A stretch of 10,167 nucleotides of DNA from Listeria marthii FSL S4-120 (GTDB lineage Bacteria > Bacillota > Bacilli > Lactobacillales > Listeriaceae): the NCBI GenBank assembly GCA_000183865.1, contig CM001047.1, positions 1,327,817 to 1,337,983 of the forward strand. Direction: 5' to 3'. How positions within the stretch are numbered: the stretch's first letter is position 1; each line of letters starts with the position of its first letter. Positions 7,091 through 10,167 of this stretch are shown piece by piece. The notes beneath the pieces are model-generated. The model had not been told where the DNA came from. It worked only from the letters and a program-made list of their open reading frames with translations, and ran no database searches. A program made the position numbers and the translations under genes.

Positions 7091-7972
7091 TTGCAGGATT
7101 TAACAGTTTTTCTAGAACATTATAAGAAAGTAATCGATGAGTCGCTTTTTAAAGAAATAAGCGTACGTAATATCGAGCCGAAATTAAAAGAGTCGATGTT
7201 GTATTCAGTTCAGGCAGGTGGAAAGCGAATACGGCCGATGCTTGTTTTCGCAACGCTACAGGCTTTAAATGCAGATCCACTTTTAGGCGTAAGAACGGCA
7301 ACTGCATTAGAAATGATTCATACGTATAGCTTAATTCATGATGATTTACCAGCAATGGACAATGATGATTATCGTCGTGGAAAATGGACGAATCATAAAA
7401 TTTTTGGCGATGCGACAGCTATTTTAGCGGGGGATGCTTTGCTTACGCTGGCATTTTCAATTCTGGCTGAAGATGAAAATCTATCTTTTGAAACGCGTCT
7501 AGCTTTAATTAAGGAAATTAGTTTTAGCAGCGGGGCAGAAGGAATGGTTGGCGGGCAGCAAGCGGATATGGAAGCCGAAAACAAACAAGTGACGCTAGAA
7601 GAGTTATCATCTATTCATGCACGGAAAACGGGTGAATTATTAATTTTTGCAGTAACTTCTGCTGCGAAAATTGCGGAAGCGGATTCGGAACAAACAAAAC
7701 GATTGCGAATTTTTGCAGAAAATATCGGGATTGGTTTTCAAATTAGCGACGATATTTTAGATGTAATTGGCGATGAAACAAAAATGGGTAAAAAGACAGG
7801 GGTGGATGCTTTTCTGAATAAAAGTACCTATCCCGGATTACTCACGTTAGATGGTGCCAAAAGGGCATTAAATGAGCATATGTCAATTGCAAAGTCAGCG
7901 CTTTCAGGACATGATTTTGACGATGAAATTCTCTTGCAACTTGCTGATTTAATCGCACTTAGAGAAAATTAA
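7091..7972 (+). CDS. ispA: Polyprenyl synthetase, farnesyl diphosphate synthase type
   Basis: IspA condenses dimethylallyl diphosphate with two isopentenyl diphosphates to give farnesyl diphosphate, the precursor of undecaprenyl, heptaprenyl and other lipids. It has 293 residues. Visible motifs are GGKRIRP (43-49), the first Asp-rich motif DDLPAMD (84-90, the bacterial DDx4D form), RRG (95-97), GGQQADM (154-160), KTGEL (179-183) and the second Asp-rich motif DDILD (220-224), then KSTYPG (244-249). Y79, five residues before the first Asp motif, is the bulky residue that stops chain growth at C15, so a farnesyl product is inferred. The start is TTG 7091, 2 bases after the xseB stop, with only a weak GGTGA site (7080-7084), suggesting coupled translation. 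W99 in GKWTNHK is unusual. Confidence 0.95.
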   Translation: MQDLTVFLEHYKKVIDESLFKEISVRNIEPKLKESMLYSVQAGGKRIRPMLVFATLQALNADPLLGVRTATALEMIHTYSLIHDDLPAMDNDDYRRGKWTNHKIFGDATAILAGDALLTLAFSILAEDENLSFETRLALIKEISFSSGAEGMVGGQQADMEAENKQVTLEELSSIHARKTGELLIFAVTSAAKIAEADSEQTKRLRIFAENIGIGFQISDDILDVIGDETKMGKKTGVDAFLNKSTYPGLLTLDGAKRALNEHMSIAKSALSGHDFDDEILLQLADLIALREN

Positions 7973-8025
7973 TCATAATTATCTAGTAATTTCAAAAAAT
8001 TTTCACATATATAATTCAATTTGAT

Positions 8026-8054
8026 TTGCTTTTCCTAAAATACCGTGTTATACT
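8026..8054 (+). promoter_or_regulatory. Sigma-A promoter of the cold-shock gene
   Basis: TTGCTT (8026-8031), a 17-base spacer and TATACT (8049-8054) make a good housekeeping promoter. Transcription should begin near 8061, leaving a leader of about 110 bases. The AT-rich stretch from the ispA stop (7973) to here shows no convincing terminator, so some ispA read-through is possible. Confidence 0.8.
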
Positions 8055-8060
8055 AATGTA

Positions 8061-8371
<311 letters not shown>

Positions 8372-8389
8372 TTCTATTTTTTGAATAAG

Positions 8390-8422
8390 AAAAAGCAAAT
8401 CATTTCGGTGATTTGCTTTTTT
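8390..8422 (+). terminator. Strong rho-independent terminator after csp
   Basis: AAAAGCAAATCA (8391-8402) pairs perfectly with TGATTTGCTTTT (8409-8420) around a six-base TTTCGG loop, with a T-run continuing to 8422. It lies 18 bases after the csp stop and insulates dxs from csp transcription. Confidence 0.92.
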
Positions 8423-8448
8423 ATTTGCCTAAAATCACCTTACCTTGT

Positions 8449-8477
8449 TTGGTTTAACTGCAATTGTTTGCTATAAT
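8449..8477 (+). promoter_or_regulatory. Sigma-A promoter of dxs
   Basis: TTGGTT (8449-8454), a 17-base spacer and a perfect TATAAT (8472-8477). The expected start is near 8484, about 69 bases before the dxs start. It gives dxs and any downstream genes transcription independent of ispA and csp. Confidence 0.85.
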
Positions 8478-8497
8478 AAGAACAATTAATTGAGAAA

Positions 8498-8532
8498 AAA
8501 GACCTTGCACGTATTCATGCGAGCGGCTCTTT
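8498..8532 (+). promoter_or_regulatory. Imperfect hairpin in the dxs leader
   Basis: AAAGACC (8498-8504) pairs with GGCTCTTT (8525-8532, one bulged C), enclosing TTGCA (8505-8509) paired with TGCGA (8518-8522, one G-U). This gives about 12 pairs with an eight-base loop, between the promoter and the start codon. No T-run follows, so it is not a terminator. It does not match a riboswitch class I recognise, and the leader is too short for a TPP element. Function unknown. Confidence 0.4.
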
Positions 8533-8552
8533 GGAAAGTGAGTTGTTTTTAT

Positions 8553-10167
8553 TTGGATCTTTTAAAGATAAAGGATCCCTCCTTTATTAAACAGTTGGAT
8601 ATACAAGAGTTAGAAGCACTTGCGGCAGATATACGCACTTTTTTAATTACTTCTACTTCCAAATCAGGTGGGCATATTGGCCCAAATCTTGGTGTGGTAG
8701 AACTAACGATTGCGCTGCATTACACTTTTAATAGTCCAACAGATAAATTTATTTGGGATGTTGGCCACCAGTCTTACGTGCATAAAATTTTAACTGGAAG
8801 GGCGAATCAATTTGATACATTACGCCAGCACGGTGGTTTAGACGGATTTCCGAAGCGAAAAGAATCTGTTCATGATGTATTTGAAACAGGCCACAGCTCG
8901 ACTTCTTTGTCTGCAGCGACCGGAATGGTCATTGCGAGAGATATAAAAAAAGAGGGTTTTTATGTAATTCCGATAATTGGTGATGGCGCGCTAACTGGCG
9001 GGATGGCCCTGGAGGCTTTGAATCATATAGGCGATATGGGCAAAGATATGATTGTGATTTTAAATGATAATGATATGTCGATTGCGCCGAATGTGGGTGC
9101 GCTCCACAACGTACTTGGAAAACTAAGAACATCCGATAAACCCCAACGGACAGAAACGAATATTGGTAGTGCTTTTTTTGAAGAATTAGGATTTATGTAC
9201 CTCGGGCCAATTGATGGGCATAATGTAGAAGATATTATTACTAACTTAGAATTTGCTAAACGCACGAAAGGGCCTGTGCTCCTCCATGTCGTTACGAAAA
9301 AAGGAAAAGGGTATCAACCGGCCGAATTGGATTCTCGTGGAACCTGGCACGGTACAGGGCCATATAAAGTGGAAACAGGTAGTTTTATTAAGCCGGTTAA
9401 GCGAGCACCGTCATGGAGTTCAATTATAAGTAATGAATTAATACGTTTAGCGGAAAGCGACGAACGGATTGTTGCGATAACTCCAGCGATGCCAGTCGGC
9501 TCCAAGCTAGAAAAATTTGCGCAAGCTTTCCCAGAGCGGTTTTTTGATGTCGGAATTGCCGAACAGCATGCGACAACGATGGCGGCTGGTTTAGCTACCC
9601 AAGGAATGAAACCGTTCCTCGCAATCTATTCCACTTTTTTGCAAAGAGCTTATGACCAATTAGTCCATGATGTTAGTCGGCAAAAATTGAATGTTGTCAT
9701 TGGCATCGATCGAGCTGGTCTCGTTGGTGCTGATGGCGAAACACATCAAGGTATTTTTGATATTTCATTTTTGAATAGTATTCCGAATATGACGATTACG
9801 ATGCCGAAAGATGAAGTCGAAGCGAGGCAGTTGATGGATACAGCTTTTGCTTATGATGATGGGCCGTTTGCGATTCGTTATCCGCGTGGAAATGGACCTG
9901 GCGAAGCATTTACTGGAGCTAGCAAGCTTATACCAATTGGACAGTGGGAAACGCTCATTCAGCCTGTTGATGCCGTTATTGTAACTTTTGGACCAACCAT
10001 TCAACTAGCGCTTAAAGCGGCGAAACAGTTAGAGGCAGAAGGACGTCACGTTGGAGTAATTAATGCGCGTTACATTAAACCGCTAGACGAAGCACTCCTA
10101 CACCAAATTTTAAAGCGAAAAATCCCTATTTTAACAGTGGAGGAATCGTTATTAAAAGGCGGATTTG
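8553..10167 (+). CDS. dxs: 1-deoxy-D-xylulose-5-phosphate synthase, 3' end cut off
   Basis: Dxs is the thiamine diphosphate enzyme that joins pyruvate and glyceraldehyde 3-phosphate, the first step of the MEP isoprenoid pathway. The window holds 538 residues and ends at GGF before the stop; the family is about 610-635 long. H41 (SGGHIG), the cofactor motif GDG (143-145) to NDN (171-173), H266 (TWHGTG), catalytic E337 (GIAEQH) and the transketolase pyrimidine domain with [10 protein letters not shown] are all present. Spacing to E. coli H49, D152, N181, H299 and E370 shows a loop about 25 residues shorter between N173 and H266. The start is TTG 8553 ([11 protein letters not shown], read with initiator Met), matching Bacillus MDLLSIQDPSF. 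The ribosome site is weak (around GAAAGTGAG, 8534-8542). Confidence 0.95.
   Translation, partial: MDLLKIKDPSFIKQLDIQELEALAADIRTFLITSTSKSGGHIGPNLGVVELTIALHYTFNSPTDKFIWDVGHQSYVHKILTGRANQFDTLRQHGGLDGFPKRKESVHDVFETGHSSTSLSAATGMVIARDIKKEGFYVIPIIGDGALTGGMALEALNHIGDMGKDMIVILNDNDMSIAPNVGALHNVLGKLRTSDKPQRTETNIGSAFFEELGFMYLGPIDGHNVEDIITNLEFAKRTKGPVLLHVVTKKGKGYQPAELDSRGTWHGTGPYKVETGSFIKPVKRAPSWSSIISNELIRLAESDERIVAITPAMPVGSKLEKFAQAFPERFFDVGIAEQHATTMAAGLATQGMKPFLAIYSTFLQRAYDQLVHDVSRQKLNVVIGIDRAGLVGADGETHQGIFDISFLNSIPNMTITMPKDEVEARQLMDTAFAYDDGPFAIRYPRGNGPGEAFTGASKLIPIGQWETLIQPVDAVIVTFGPTIQLALKAAKQLEAEGRHVGVINARYIKPLDEALLHQILKRKIPILTVEESLLKGGF

Noticed and set aside
8538..8552. In-frame GTG 8538 as the dxs start
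   Set aside because: No ribosome site fits it, and the extra residues SCFYL do not match the family start; TTG 8553 aligns with Bacillus Dxs.
9765..10004. Minus-strand open frames opposite dxs and other genes
   Set aside because: They have no ribosome sites or family resemblance and lie fully opposite well-conserved + strand genes.

Overview
This is a low-GC chromosomal segment from a Gram-positive bacterium of the Bacillota. It looks like Listeria, with the species left open. The evidence is protein similarity recalled for each product, strong AGGAGG-type ribosome sites, and gene order. The order is the Bacillus order (yqhT-efp-[spoIIIA]-accB-accC-yqhY-nusB-folD-xseA-xseB-ispA-dxs) with two differences that fit a non-sporulating Listeria: no spoIIIA genes lie between efp and accB, and a cold-shock gene sits between ispA and dxs. 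All genes are on the + strand. I see no mobile element, tRNA, rRNA, CRISPR array or prophage trace, and no gene-free stretch over about 190 bases.

Layout. Bases 1-1712 hold the 3' part of an aminopeptidase P-type gene and efp, two functions linked by proline (X-Pro peptide cleavage and translation of Pro-Pro motifs). A rho-independent terminator closes this unit at 1729-1758. A new promoter with an extended -10 (1801-1809) drives accB-accC and an Asp23-family gene (yqhY type), followed closely by nusB. A GC-containing hairpin with a weak T-tract (4559-4584) separates nusB from folD. Then come folD, xseA, xseB (overlapping xseA by 11 bases) and ispA (TTG start 2 bases after xseB). These genes cover one-carbon folate metabolism, exonuclease VII and farnesyl diphosphate synthesis.

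Bases 8026-8422 form an isolated single-gene unit: a good sigma-A promoter, a ~110-base leader, a 66-residue cold-shock protein gene and a strong terminator. A separate sigma-A promoter (8449-8477) and a leader that can fold then precede dxs, the first enzyme of the MEP isoprenoid pathway, which runs off the right end. IspA acts downstream of Dxs in isoprenoid synthesis.

The two strongest oddities are both in the cold-shock unit. The protein has Asn8-Pro9 where the family has an almost invariant Trp8-Phe9, with all six bases changed and the frame kept. In its leader, a 12-base segment (8101-8112) is nearly the perfect complement of the whole ribosome-binding site (8152-8163), and competing hairpins overlap that pairing, as expected of an RNA thermoswitch. 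Otherwise the window is conserved housekeeping backbone.
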